64,000 bases of DNA from Paroedura picta (taxonomy: Eukaryota > Chordata > Lepidosauria > Squamata > Gekkonidae). The stretch lies in the NCBI RefSeq assembly GCF_049243985.1, contig NC_135373.1, forward strand, positions 8,663,501 to 8,727,500, in the 5' to 3' direction. The position numbers and the translations under genes were made by a program. Under the pieces are notes generated by a model. The model ran no database searches, was not told the DNA's origin, and saw only the letters and a program-made list of their open reading frames with translations. Positions within the stretch are counted from its first letter, which is position 1, and every line of letters begins with the position of its first letter. This document shows, one piece after another, positions 23,690 to 29,109 of the stretch.

Positions 23690-24860
23690 ACTTTCTTCAG
23701 TTAAGGACAAGACAAAATGAGATAACGTCATGGGCTTGCCAGTGACCTTGGGAGAAGAGCGGGAGTCAGCGGTGGAAAATATCCCCGCCACAAACACACA
23801 GGCTTCAGAAAACCGTCGAAGTTGATGGGGAAAACGTATTCCTTGAAGTCAGATGAAGGAGGACTGCATCATACAGATCTGCATCCTTTGAACCCAGCAC
23901 TTCTTAATTGGGGTGGGGGGATGACAAAAATGTCAGAGGCATAATTAGGAAGTTGAAAGTCAGCAAGACGAGCATCTCCCCCTCCCCACCACTCAGTTAT
24001 TTCCTCAAGGAAGGTTATTAACAGACGGGCCATCCTGGCCACGAGGGTATGCCTCTGGGTGCTTACAGGAGGTGCCACCTAACTTTCCGACAGCTGACAG
24101 CAACATGGGCAGAGAAGTACGCCCCCCCCCAAAAAAAGGGGGTGGAGATACAGATTTGGGGGCTGAAGTTGGGGAAGGTGGGATTTGGGGAGGGGAGAGG
24201 CTTCAATAGGGTCTAGTGCTACAGCGTCCATCTCCCACATTTTCTCCAGGGAATTCCAGGAGATGTCCAGGCTCCAGCTGGAGGCTGGCAACCCGGCTCC
24301 CAAAACATGACACGTTTCCCCAAATCCAACTGGGAGAACAAGGATGCTGCATTTCCGATTCCGGACTGCAAGGTTTACGGTCGCCCTTCCCACGACACGG
24401 CCCTCTAGAAGTCTAATAAGTCTTGGCCTGGTGGCTGTCTCTGCCTGATCCGCCTCGCAGGATTGTTGTGAGCATATAATGGAGGGCAGGGGAAACGAAG
24501 GACTCCACATCGAGCGCTGTGGAGGAAGTCCTGTTTAGAATTTGGAGTTTGTGGGCGAAAGGGCCAACCACACCCTTTCTGTTATTTACATTCCTTCCAG
24601 AGTGCCAGGAAAAAAGGAGGTTATGTCTTTCTATCCCTGGTCAGAGCCTCTAGATTCCCTTCCACTTCCACCCCCACCCCCTCCCCAACACACACACACA
24701 CAAACCAGCAGATCTCCTCAAGTACCCAAAACGCCGAACTGGATCATCAGGAAAGGGGAGAAATCCCTGGAGCGAGCGTTCCAGACTCACCTAGGAGTGC
24801 CAGCAGCCAGCCAGTTAAGGTGGTAGAGAGACAGGTCCTCCGATGCCAGCGGTGAGCCAT
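26..24860 (-). CDS. VSIG10L: VSIG10L-like immunoglobulin-superfamily membrane protein (gene span, 9 exons recognised, partial at 3' end)
   Basis: Nine minus-strand segments with good splice sites join in frame. In order they encode a signal peptide, a V-like N domain, four more Ig-type domains, a fibronectin III domain, a transmembrane helix and a cytoplasmic segment. Every junction from the signal peptide to the membrane exon is phase 1, as usual for Ig-superfamily genes. About 626 codons are assembled up to the membrane exon. The protein should sit on the cell surface, probably in adhesion or recognition; no ligand can be read from sequence. The name rests mainly on position next to ETFB on the same strand, as VSIG10L is in human. 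The N domain and the VYYGPETP linker also resemble the CEACAM family, so CEACAM/SIGLEC-like is the alternative. The tail exon does not join the membrane exon in phase, so at least one small exon between 137 and 3324 was missed. Confidence 0.72.
240..470. mobile_element. Fragment of the CAG-TTTCTCAA hAT family
   Basis: Shares the block with CCTCCAGGCCCATCACTGGCCA and the AT-rich core with the complete copies below. The ends are lost. Confidence 0.5.
471..1049. other. No gene or repeat recognised
   Basis: Intron or 3' part of the VSIG10L-like gene. Open frames exist on the minus strand, but none has a coding signature; a missing tail exon could hide here. Confidence 0.4.
1050..1262 (+). mobile_element. 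tRNA-derived SINE A, diverged
   Basis: B-box CAGATTCGAATCTC, then the CAGTCACAGGCTCTCG and CTAACTCACAGG body. Confidence 0.65.
1263..1847. other. No feature recognised
   Basis: Single-copy-looking sequence in the VSIG10L-like gene. Another possible place for the missing tail exon. Confidence 0.4.
1848..1971. repeat. (GGAA)n microsatellite
   Basis: About 30 uninterrupted tetramers. Confidence 0.97.
1985..2625 (+). mobile_element. LINE 3' end, Vingi/R4-like
   Basis: An open stretch at 2128-2469 encodes RRAFLLARMNASPSKVLEGR, then a Cys-rich knuckle LCPCGSGCPDS...DCPLYEQCRD, typical of the C-terminus of a reptile LINE family. The 3' end is ATGCCAATAAAAGGTTACTG. (GGAA)n tracts bound it on both sides. 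The clade name is from memory and tentative. Confidence 0.65.
2628..2775. repeat. (GGAA)n microsatellite
   Basis: Grown from the 3' end of the LINE; two GGAGGAA interruptions. Confidence 0.97.
2955..3160 (+). mobile_element. SINE A
   Basis: GGGTTTGAATCCCCG B-box and GGTGACCTTGGGC body, ending in GCAAGCTGCTTTGGGGCTCC. Confidence 0.75.
3324..3431 (-). CDS. VSIG10L: VSIG10L-like exon 8: transmembrane helix
   Basis: 36 codons, phase 1-1, encoding EPYLSAGAIAGIVIGAIFG and then a long Leu/Ile/Val run that ends in FACRG. The hydrophobic stretch is about 27 residues with GxxxG-like spacing at its start, and is followed by a basic residue. The gene is therefore a single-pass type I membrane protein. 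Confidence 0.87.
3560..3765. repeat. Old 0.2-kb TCTCCAGG/GCTGGCAACC repeat, copy 1
   Basis: One of the commonest families in the window: GTTGCCA ends, a CTCCAGGGGAACAGATCTC-like middle and a GCCTGAGGAGG block, all non-coding. Copies differ by 15-25% by eye, so the family is old. Class unknown. Confidence 0.65.
3985..4125 (+). mobile_element. SINE A fragment with a short duplication
   Basis: Head GTGGTGTCATGGTTCAGAGC; the segment AGTTCTCTTAGAGCTCT occurs twice in tandem. Confidence 0.7.
4335..4435. repeat. Same family, partial
   Basis: GGAGATCAGCTGCAATTCCAG...AACTGGAGGTTGGCAGCCC. Confidence 0.6.
4495..4685 (+). mobile_element. tRNA-derived SINE C
   Basis: B-box GGGTTCAAATCCCA, then GATGTGGAAGTCCTTTGCCT and the GGACTCAGGGTCTCATTCAG end. 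Other copies are at 14030 and 62155. Confidence 0.7.
4813..4950. mobile_element. hAT foldback MITE, copy 1 (type copy)
   Basis: Two near-identical inverted arms start CAGGGGTAGTCAAACTGCGG and meet at a short loop around TTCGC, so the whole 138 bp can fold into one hairpin. It is flanked by a perfect 8-bp duplication, CTCTAATG (4805-4812 and 4951-4958), the hAT hallmark. Each arm contains ACTACAATTCCCA. Confidence 0.93.
5005..5292 (-). CDS. VSIG10L: VSIG10L-like exon 7: fibronectin type III domain
   Basis: 96 codons, phase 1-1. The FN3 pattern is clear: the B-strand Trp in AYLVWTVP, the C strand GFQIQWQGP, and the tyrosine corner SGLDPRSSYSFQVVPF. It is the membrane-proximal ectodomain module. 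The junction codon joins LQA to EPYLSAG of the next exon. Confidence 0.9.
5488..5705. repeat. Same family
   Basis: Complete; the GCGGGGCTTACAGAGGGG segment is doubled as GCGGGACTTACGGAGGGG. Confidence 0.68.
5990..6645 (+). mobile_element. CR1 LINE, ORF2 C-terminus and 3' tail
   Basis: Encodes LEYCVQFWAPQLKRDADKLE, then ERLGELGLFSLERRQLRGDL, the standard CR1 end. It finishes with the GGGGTTGGACTAGATGACC block and TTCTACGATTCTT-type tail repeats. Confidence 0.92.
6720..7085 (-). mobile_element. Penelope-like element remnant with hammerhead-like motif
   Basis: The minus strand has CTGAAGAAGACCTC, loop AAGA, then GGGGTTGAAAC (about 6852-6882). This is the CUGANGA-stem-GAAA layout of the hammerhead ribozymes carried by PLE ends. 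The AT-rich flanks are non-coding. Confidence 0.5.
7085..7228 (+). mobile_element. SINE A-like
   Basis: GGGTTCAAATCCCTG box and GGCGACCTTGGTC body. Confidence 0.65.
7232..7550. repeat. Same family, split by a foldback MITE
   Basis: Halves at 7232-7305 and 7442-7550 are contiguous without the MITE. Confidence 0.68.
7306..7441. mobile_element. hAT foldback MITE, copy 2
   Basis: Flanks CTGAAGGG/CTGCAGGG differ at one base. It is inserted inside an older gene-desert repeat (7232-7550). Confidence 0.9.
7565..7668 (-). mobile_element. SINE A tail
   Basis: The (GAA)n tail and GAGTTGGTTCTTATATGC reversed; it ends 65 bp from the 3' border of VSIG10L-like exon 6. Confidence 0.8.
7733..8008 (-). CDS. 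VSIG10L: VSIG10L-like exon 6: Ig domain
   Basis: 92 codons, phase 1-1, between TTTGCAG and GTGAGA. The Ig landmarks are EMRCRGTF, IDWLWDG and LGNYSTYCSNPLG. Sequons NFS, NYS and NLT are present. Confidence 0.9.
8152..8757. mobile_element. Non-autonomous DNA transposon with long inverted ends
   Basis: Both ends read inward as CCTCGCTGAAAGGGAGGGGA, then AAAGATGTGTCAAAACAAG. Homology continues inside (ACTATCCTGAAAC facing each other), so each arm is about 200 bp of the 600 bp. No transposase frame is present. The superfamily is not assigned. Confidence 0.72.
9190..9444 (-). CDS. VSIG10L: VSIG10L-like exon 5: divergent Ig domain
   Basis: 85 codons, phase 1-1, between TTCCTTAG and GTGGGC. Cysteines are in PPQCSV, LRFACDW and NVTCLASH, with a fourth in EKSCSV. 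The C-strand Trp is not obvious (PRLSFLG), so this is the least canonical of the disulfide-bonded domains. Confidence 0.88.
9545..9645 (+). mobile_element. 5S rRNA-derived SINE
   Basis: GTGACCTCATCGGATCTCAG...GCTAAGCAGAGCCAGCCCGG...TCTTGGATGGGAGACTG follows the 5S gene body through the internal promoter boxes. The flanks are not 5S, so it is a SINE3-type retroposon. Confidence 0.75.
9675..9783. mobile_element. hAT foldback MITE, copy 3 (left end missing)
   Basis: The inner arms pair well around CAGCATGCTG. The first 25 bases are absent and the right end is diverged. Confidence 0.8.
10003..10135 (+). mobile_element. 5S-derived SINE, tandem unit 1
   Basis: CAAGCAGGGTTGGTTTGGTTAG...GGATGGGAGACCATCAAGG and the shared 3' body GGCAAACGCAAACCACC. 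Confidence 0.72.
10138..10325 (+). mobile_element. 5S-derived SINE, tandem unit 2
   Basis: GCAAGCAGGACTGACCCTGGC...GGAATGGGAGACCACCAAGG, directly after unit 1. Confidence 0.68.
10366..10790 (+). repeat. Unclassified 0.4-kb dispersed repeat, copy 1
   Basis: Starts ATTTCTGGTAAGGCCTTGG and ends ATGCAACAGGCTTGGC plus an AATA-rich tail. The tail suggests a retroposon 3' end. I do not recognise the family. Confidence 0.7.
10845..10990 (+). mobile_element. 5S-derived SINE
   Basis: CATCTCGGAAGTGAAGCCAGG...GTCCCTGAATGGGTAACC; only 80 bases from VSIG10L-like exon 4. Confidence 0.65.
11066..11353 (-). CDS. VSIG10L: VSIG10L-like exon 4: Ig domain
   Basis: 96 codons, phase 1-1. It starts with the CEACAM-like linker GPETPIITVSS, then the B-strand Cys (VNLTCQAP), the core Trp (IYWNV) and AGTYACLAIN. 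The acceptor is CTCCCAG and the donor GTTAGT. It ends YSLTVA. Confidence 0.9.
11822..11950. repeat. Same family
   Basis: GTTGCCAGCCTCCAGTAGGGCC...GAGCTGGCAAACC. Confidence 0.65.
12070..12351. mobile_element. CAG-TTTCTCAA hAT family, diverged copy
   Basis: Contains TCTCAGTTTTTTCACGG, CCATCACTGGCCATTTTGG and GGAAACCCTTCCAGGG in family order. Confidence 0.7.
12488..12775 (+). mobile_element. tRNA-derived SINE B, copy 1
   Basis: The head GAGCCTCTTGTGGCGCAGAG and the B-box GGGAGTTCAATCCCAG are tRNA-like. The tail GGGTCAGACATGACTCGGTG, then ACCTTTACC, is RTE-like. It may be Sauria SINE; that name is tentative. Confidence 0.82.
12776..12948. repeat. Compound (GATA)n / (TAGG)n microsatellite
   Basis: GATA units to 12868, then TAGG units from 12882; a shorter TAGG tract lies at 12437-12458. 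Confidence 0.96.
12948..13192 (+). mobile_element. SINE A, full length
   Basis: Head GTGTAGTGGTTAGGAGTGCG to tail AAGAACCAACTCTTCTTCTT. It separates two TAGG tracts. Confidence 0.87.
13588..13775 (-). mobile_element. SINE A
   Basis: Ends at AACCACTACACCAAGCTGGC, the reversed head. Confidence 0.82.
13825..13995. repeat. Same family
   Basis: GGGTTGCCATCTTCCAGGTGG...GGATCCCCAGGAATTTCC. Confidence 0.62.
14030..14178 (+). mobile_element. SINE C
   Basis: AGTTCCAATCCTGGCACCTCC and ATACGTGAGGCCTCTGG match the copy at 62155. Confidence 0.7.
14357..14620 (-). CDS. VSIG10L: VSIG10L-like exon 3: C2-type Ig domain
   Basis: 88 codons between a TTCTCAG acceptor and a GTGAGT donor, phase 1-1. All Ig landmarks are present: B-strand Cys (VTLTCSPV), core Trp (SVTWTKDG) and the F-strand DSGTYRCTVSNPF. 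The exon ends LTVY, and the junction codon makes the linker VYYGPETP. Confidence 0.92.
14810..15139 (-). CDS. VSIG10L: VSIG10L-like exon 2: N-terminal V-like Ig domain
   Basis: A TTTCCAG acceptor and a GTGAGC donor bound 110 codons in phase 1-1. The core Trp (SSIAWKKDE) and the F-strand region (DAGSYTVSL) are clear. The usual B- and F-strand cysteines are absent: the F position reads YTV rather than YxC, and the only Cys is in TPECRHRF. Loss of this disulfide is typical of CEACAM N domains. Four N-glycosylation sequons are visible: NST, NFT, NIT and NIT. Confidence 0.9.
15262..15655 (+). repeat. Unclassified 0.4-kb repeat, copy 2
   Basis: About 90% like copy 1 by eye, ending AAATGCAATAGAGCTTGGC and a TAATAAATAC tail. 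It starts about 120 bases from VSIG10L-like exon 2. Confidence 0.7.
15837..15959. mobile_element. hAT foldback MITE, copy 4
   Basis: Flanks CTCTAGGG/CTCTTGGG. The loop has gone, so the two arms abut (CCCCTGCCAGGGGC). Confidence 0.9.
16080..16290. repeat. Same family, diverged
   Basis: GGAGATTTGGAGGATGGCCC...CGGAGATCAATGGTGGTTG. Confidence 0.5.
16495..16825 (+). repeat. Unclassified 0.4-kb repeat, copy 3, longer variant
   Basis: The middle has an extra segment of about 80 bp (CTCCCTGGGAGGACGCC...) not in copies 1 and 2. Confidence 0.62.
17041..17170. mobile_element. Harbinger-like palindromic MITE, copy 1
   Basis: Inverted arms begin GGCCTAGTCTGCACACA and pair over almost 130 bp. The flanking trinucleotide is CTA on both sides. 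A 3-bp YTA duplication suits the PIF/Harbinger group. Confidence 0.75.
17174..18387. other. Single-copy-looking intron DNA with an AT-rich palindrome
   Basis: Apart from a (TG)n tract at 17284 there are no repeats. 17392-17407 is the 16-bp palindrome TAATTAGCGCTAATTA, which holds two TAATTA homeodomain-type cores. Candidate conserved non-coding DNA. Confidence 0.35.
18388..18725 (+). mobile_element. SINE A pair
   Basis: A full body (GGTGTCGTGGTTAAGAGCGG on) is followed by a second fragment with CTCACAACAACCCTGGAGGT. Confidence 0.8.
18735..19120. repeat. Same family, split by the PLE-type foldback
   Basis: Halves 18735-18860 and 19053-19120 rejoin at the 12-bp duplication. Confidence 0.68.
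18861..19052. mobile_element. Foldback PLE-type insertion with 12-bp duplication
   Basis: Two arms of about 75 bp (ATAAAATTAGAGTCCAGTAG and its inverse) meet head to head at GCACTCTGTGC. The insert splits an older repeat and is flanked by an exact 12-bp duplication, CATGTTCTCCAG (18849-18860, 19053-19064). The arms resemble a PLE end that contains CACTCGAAAGC. Confidence 0.75.
19237..19365. mobile_element. Harbinger-like palindromic MITE, copy 2
   Basis: Same core (GATAATGCACTTTCAATG and its complement) with diverged ends. Confidence 0.7.
19370..20398. other. Single-copy-looking intron DNA
   Basis: No exon or known repeat seen; G/C homopolymer runs at 19460 and 20030. Confidence 0.35.
20399..20464 (+). 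repeat. 66-bp exact inverted repeat, left arm
   Basis: Identical to the reverse complement of 21834-21899; starts TCCCTGCAGGGAAAGAGAGT and ends AGGAGGGGGTTTG. No homology continues on either side. Confidence 0.9.
20792..20951. repeat. (GAA)n tract with GGA interruptions
   Basis: 160 bases with no pyrimidine on this strand. Confidence 0.96.
20945..21370 (-). mobile_element. SINE A with duplicated tail
   Basis: Two tails in tandem (20945-21080, 21085-21200), then body and head ending CCACTACACCAAACTGGC. The long GAA tract at 20792 is its tail. Confidence 0.83.
21834..21899 (-). repeat. 66-bp exact inverted repeat, right arm
   Basis: Partner of 20399-20464; the 1.37 kb between holds a GAA tract and a SINE. 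Confidence 0.9.
21900..22460. other. No feature recognised
   Basis: AT- and GA-rich intron sequence between the inverted repeat and a SINE. Confidence 0.35.
22465..22755 (-). mobile_element. SINE B, copy 2
   Basis: Full length with the AAAGGTAAAGGTA tail at its plus-strand start. Confidence 0.85.
22770..23077. mobile_element. CAG-TTTCTCAA hAT family, complete copy
   Basis: Ends CAGACTTTCTCAACC / GTTGAGAAAGGCTG with flanks GGTTAGAG/GATTAGAG. About 308 bp, non-coding. Confidence 0.85.
23080..23285 (+). mobile_element. SINE A-like
   Basis: GGGTTCAAGTCCTTA box, CCTAACCTACCTCACAGGGT body; it immediately follows a hAT element end. Confidence 0.68.
23286..24144. other. No gene seen
   Basis: Holds only the (CT)n tract and a possible SINE fragment near 23530. 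Confidence 0.35.
23599..23688. repeat. (CT)n microsatellite
   Basis: About 45 dimers. Confidence 0.97.
24145..24300. repeat. Same family
   Basis: GGCTGAAGTTGGGGAAGGTGG...GGAGGCTGGCAACCC. Confidence 0.6.
24420..24525 (+). mobile_element. SINE A-like fragment
   Basis: GCCTCGCAGGATTGTTGTGA body fragment near the VSIG10L-like first exon. Confidence 0.5.
24791..24860 (-). CDS. VSIG10L: VSIG10L-like exon 1: start codon and signal peptide
   Basis: The ATG is at 24860-24858. It opens a 23-codon stretch with a basic start (MAHRWHRRTC) and a hydrophobic run ending GWLLALL, then a GTGAGT donor in phase 1. Joined to the next exon it gives LLALLVPLAP, a sensible signal-peptide core. It lies about 9.7 kb upstream of the N-domain exon, so an extra exon between them cannot be excluded. 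Confidence 0.7.
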
Positions 24861-24861
24861 G

Positions 24862-25447
24862 CCCGGCTGGCACAACTAGGGGTGCGGTGAGCTCTAGGGC
24901 TCCCGGTGGCGTGCCATGGGGAAGGGAAGGGTGTTTCCCTCTGGCCGGAAGGCAGGTACAGCCAGGTAGCGGAAGGAGCCTCAAAGGCCCGGGGCGGAGA
25001 TACGATCCTCCCCCAGGGAACGGTGACAATAGGAGCTCTCAGATATGCCACTTATGCAGCAGGGAAACCTGTCCGGCTATCCGAAGAGGGGTGGAGCGTC
25101 ACCGTCAGAGAAGAATTCAGAAACTGGCCTTTCCAAAGTATTGCAACGGAGGTATGAAGTTGTTTGGGGAAGGAAAACTGTGACAAGCGACAGCTCTGGC
25201 TTGGAACAATGTTTCCTAAATGCCTGACCGCCAATGCACTTCTGCCTGTCATTTAAAATCATGGTCTTATTTCACTCTACCCACTTAAAAGTGTATTTTT
25301 CTAACCATATGTAAGAGCATAAACTTAGCTAACCCTAGGGTGGAGTCTACCCTCCGTGTCTCTGTGTGAGCTCCGGATCTGGACGGGCCTCCACTGAAAT
25401 TCAGCCACCCCTCAGCCTCAAGAGTAAGCCAAGCAACCTACTCAACC
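24862..25447. other. Sequence upstream of the VSIG10L-like start codon
   Basis: Should contain the 5' UTR and promoter. It is moderately GC-rich to 25080; no TATA or CpG block stands out. Confidence 0.4.
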
Positions 25448-25890
25448 AATTTGGTGCAGTGGTTAGGAGTGCGGACTTCTAATCTGGCAAGCCGGGTTTG
25501 ATTCCCTGCTCCTCCCCCACATGCAGCCAGCTGGGTGACCTTGGGCTCACCACAGCACTGATAAAGCTGTTCTGACCGAGCAGGAATATCTGGGCTCTCT
25601 CAGCCTCACCCACCTCACAGGGTGTCTGTGGCGGGGAGAGGAAAGGGAAGATGAATGGAAGCCCCTCTGAGACTCCTTCAGGTAGAGAAAACGGCATATC
25701 AGAACCAATTCTTCTTCTTCTTCTTCTTCTTCTTCTTCTTCAGTAATATCAGGGCTCTCTCAGTCTCCCCTCCCTCACAGGGTGTCTGTTGTGGGGAGAG
25801 GAAAGGGAAGGCGACTGTAAGCTGCTTTGAGACTCCTTCGGGTAAAGAAAAGCGGCAGATAAGAACCAACTCTTTTTCTTCTTCTTCAAC
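25448..25890 (+). mobile_element. SINE A with duplicated tail
   Basis: Head at 25448 and two 3' halves (25590-25741 and 25742-25890), each ending in TTC repeats. Confidence 0.83.
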
Positions 25891-26029
25891 CTGATGTATT
25901 GGGGCAACAAAATTATCTGTCATTGATGATGAGACAGGGTATGATTGGGGGGGGGGGGAGAGGAGGGATATCTTTTCCACAACAGTTACTGCGCCACGCC
26001 CTGAACTTCATGGTCTTGTCATTTCTCAG

Positions 26030-26115
26030 TGACTAAACAAAGTTGACCCCAGTTACTACTTGGCTGGGAGATCACTAGGGAAATCCAGGGTTGTGTAGAA
26101 GTAGGCAATGGCCAG
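26030..26115 (+). mobile_element. 5S-derived SINE fragment
   Basis: AGTTACTACTTGGCTGGGAGA...GGGAAATCCAGGG. Confidence 0.55.
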
Positions 26116-26139
26116 AGATTCTGGGGTGTGTGTGTGTGT

Positions 26140-26275
26140 GAAGGGGCATCATCTGGGCATGGAAATGGGCTCCCTGTGAGTGGGCAGGTTGTTGTGAATT
26201 TTCTGCATTATTCTGCAGGGGGTTGGACTAGATGACCCCTGGAGGTCCTTCCCAACTCTATGATTCTATGACCTT
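26140..26275 (+). mobile_element. CR1 3' end fragment
   Basis: Ends GGGGGTTGGACTAGATGACC and CTATGATTCTATGA. Confidence 0.85.
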
Positions 26276-27068
26276 CGCTCCTGGCCTTGAAAACACTCCA
26301 CGGCCACGCCTTGCTAGCGCTTTCCGTCACCAGCAGAAGCTGCAAGTTGACTGGCACCTTGACGATGAACCAGTTTTTCTCCTGGCACTCGTTCCAAGGA
26401 AGATGAAAAGACAAGGAAGCACTCAGGCAGTGAACGGCTGTACTGTCTCTGCCTGATCCCCCCTCCCCTTCCAGGGACTCATCCTGCTTGCTTTCCTTCA
26501 GGTACATTCAGGTACCACCCTGAGAGGTTTTTCCGGAACCACAAATCCGCCTGAAGCTCCCAGGAAAGATTCCCCATCGGAAACTCCTTCAGTGACAAAG
26601 ATACTCCCCCCTTGACTGGAGGCGGGGGTCACAGCCCCCATCATGCCCTCAACGCAAAGGTGGCTGGCCTGCCCTCCATTCGACTGGGCTTCAAGAGCCA
26701 ATCTTTTGGCCCTCGGCTTTAAATTTGCATATAAAAGGCAGATGTCAGCTAAGTCGGACGGTTCACCTTCAGTCTTTCCAAACTTGGGATATGTAAACTG
26801 CATTTTTGATTATTTTTGTTAAAAAAGAACAAAATAGTCATGGCAGAGCTCTGAACAGCCTTGACCTAGATCAGCCTCTCCCAACTTTTCGACCCTTGAG
26901 AAACCCCTTGAAAGATTCTTCAAGCATTGACAAATCCCAGAAGTGGTGAGATCTTGCAGAATACGGCTGGGAAGCAGAGCTGGGGACGTGCCCACCTGAG
27001 GCCCTCACCCCCTCCAGCCCCCTCACTGGCCAGTTTGGGAGGGCGGGTGAGTCAACATGACCTTACAG

Positions 27069-27203
27069 CAGGGGTAATCAACCTGTGGTCCTCCAGATGT
27101 CCATGGACTACAATTCCCATGAGCCCCTGCCAGCAACGCTGGCAGGGGCTCATGGGAATTGTAGTCCATGGACATCTGAAGGACCACAGGTTGACTACCC
27201 CTG
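27069..27203. mobile_element. hAT foldback MITE, copy 5, nested
   Basis: Perfect duplication CCTTACAG (27061-27068 and 27204-27211). It is inserted in the hAT element 26872-27632. Confidence 0.93.
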
Positions 27204-27264
27204 CCTTACAGGCTTTAACAGATGATTAATATATATATATTTAAAAAATTAATTACCTCCCACC

Positions 27265-27556
27265 TGTAGGGATGAAAGGACACACACGACGCAGGTATCT
27301 GGAGAAAAGGGAATCTTCTGCCTGTCTCTCTCTCCTGGGGCTTCTCCGGACCCCAGGCTTTATTCAGTACAGTTTGCTTACGCATTCTTTTCCTAGCTAG
27401 CCTCCATTACACACACTTATCACAGCCTTTGACCTCTCTGGTTGCCCGGAAGAGTACACAAGGATGTCCACATATCTTAATCCCTGAGAGTTTCAATCAC
27501 GTATCTTAGACTGGCAGTGAGTATCGATGTGTTATTAACTCATTCAGCGCCCATCA
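27265..27556 (-). mobile_element. Solo LTR of an endogenous retrovirus (fossil)
   Basis: 292 bp with TG...CA ends on the minus strand (TGATGGGC to CCCTACA), an AATAAAG signal two thirds along and a U5-like tail. Flanks are a 6-bp duplication, nearly identical (CCCACC type), which fits class II retroviruses. The uninterrupted site is seen in sister hAT copies. The internal genes are gone, so it is a recombination remnant. Confidence 0.72.
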
Positions 27557-27649
27557 CTCACCCATTTGGGAAACCCTTCCAGGGCCTTCAAGAAACTCCA
27601 CGGTTTCACGAGACCCTGGATGATGAAGCCTGACCTAGATGTTAGCTTG

Positions 27650-27790
27650 ATCTTATTAGATCTCCGGAGCTAAGCGGTGGTGACCCCGATTCGTACTTGG
27701 ATGGGAGACCACGCAAAGAGTCCAAAAGACAGGCGATGACAAAACGCCTCCGAACATCTCTTCTCTTGAACGGCTGGGACTTGGTGGCAC
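27650..27790 (+). mobile_element. 5S-derived SINE
   Basis: GCTTGATCTTATTAGATCTC...CGTACTTGGATGGGAGACCA retains both internal promoter regions. Confidence 0.75.
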
Positions 27791-27994
27791 TTTTCACCCC
27801 TCCGCGCCATAGCTATAAAGAGCATTCCTTTGAAAAAGATTGACCAAGTTTCTAGTCCTCATGTTTGCGAAGATATCCTTAAAAGCATGTTGGGGGAATG
27901 GCCGCGAAAAGTGTCCCCACAACTGGCTTATGGCAACCCCGCTCAGGGTAAGAGACATGCATTGCCTGGTTCGGCAGCCAAGCTTAAGGGTCTC

Positions 27995-28085
27995 CCATCC
28001 AAGTGCTACGCAAGGCTGACCCTGTTTAGCTTCCAAGCTGCTTGCCGGGACCATATCTGTGGTGATCTCCAATCCCACCGAAGGA
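27995..28085 (-). mobile_element. 5S-derived SINE, reversed
   Basis: GTCTCCCATCCAAGTGCTACG and GCTGACCCTGTTTAGCTTCC are the reversed 5S core. It lies 200 bases from the copy at 27650 in opposite orientation. Confidence 0.68.
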
Positions 28086-28089
28086 GATT

Positions 28090-29109
28090 TTCTGCTCTTG
28101 GATGCCGGGTCTTCTCAACGTATAATTCCCCGCCCAATTGTGCAAAATACCAAGTCATGCCGAACTCTGCAAATGTGCCTAATTTATACCACACGGCAAA
28201 TGGACTTTTTTTTGGCTGGGATTGTTTAAACGCAGGCAGGCCCCGGCCCTGACCTACTTTGGAACACGAGGGGGAGGGTGAAGCCAAAATCTCTTTTCCT
28301 CTCTCGTGCTACAAGGGGGGGGGAGGGGGATTCACAAGAAAGAGGGGGAATTGGGTAAAGGCGGCAGGATCGGGAAGAGAGATCTCCGCCTGCAACACAG
28401 GAAGAGGACTTTGTTTCCCCCCAAGCAGGCAGGCAAAGCAAGCGGGTTTTGCTAGGGGTAGCCCCCTCCCAAGATAACTTTTGTGGCAGAGAAGGAGCTG
28501 CCAACGTTCAAAGGCCCGGCTGCTTGGAACCAGCTCTCTGGAAAGAAGAACAGGAGGAAAATAGCTGACCCAGATCAGATTCTGGAGCCCGGCCAAAAGG
28601 GCGGAAACAAGGGCCAAGCTGTCCTCGTGTGGGATAAGGGCTTCTCATAAAGGCTCTTGTTCCCATGTGAACCACTGAAGGCGTAAATATTTAAAGCAGG
28701 GCCAAGGTTTATGGGGCTCTCCTCTCTCCCCAGAGGCTGCACCCTGCAGATAAACACCATAAAGCGTTCCTGTGGGGTGGTGCACACGCTGCCAGCACAA
28801 GAAGTTGCCTACAGAGAGGTCTTGCCACACCTAGCTGCCCTGTAGCCACTACCAAGCTGCCCGCCAACCGCAGGCATTTCCTTTGGTGATTCAAAGTGGC
28901 TGATGGGAAATGTAGTTCTTTGACGCCTAACGAATTAAAATTTGCATCCCTTCTCTTGGATTATCTTTGTTGCTCAGATATTAAGTAGCCAAGCTGTGTG
29001 ACACACACCAGGTAGGCCACTGCATTAGAATTGTCTTGTGCCCAGGTATATTAAAAAAAATGTTTTGGAAAAAGGAGAATCTATAGCCACAATATGAGTC
29101 CAGTGACTG
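28090..29109. other. Intergenic, no gene recognised
   Basis: Unique-looking. It includes the ACTACATTTCCCA motif at 28904-28916. Confidence 0.35.
28904..28916 (-). promoter_or_regulatory. ACTACATTTCCCA motif
   Basis: A minus-strand match to the core of the ZNF143/THAP11-type element, in the intergenic stretch between the VSIG10L-like gene and ETFB. There is no CpG-rich block around it, so it may be chance or a decayed repeat. Confidence 0.3.

Larger units (their letters stand above)
26872..27632. mobile_element. CAG-TTTCTCAA hAT family copy carrying two insertions
   Basis: The outer element keeps a perfect 8-bp duplication, ACCTAGAT (26864-26871 and 27633-27640). Inside are a foldback MITE (27069-27203) and a solo LTR (27265-27556). 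The other parts align to the family. Confidence 0.85.

Noticed and set aside
27650-27790. Possible 5S rRNA gene
   Set aside because: Only the middle of 5S is present, it is diverged, and similar copies share a non-5S 3' body; hence a SINE.
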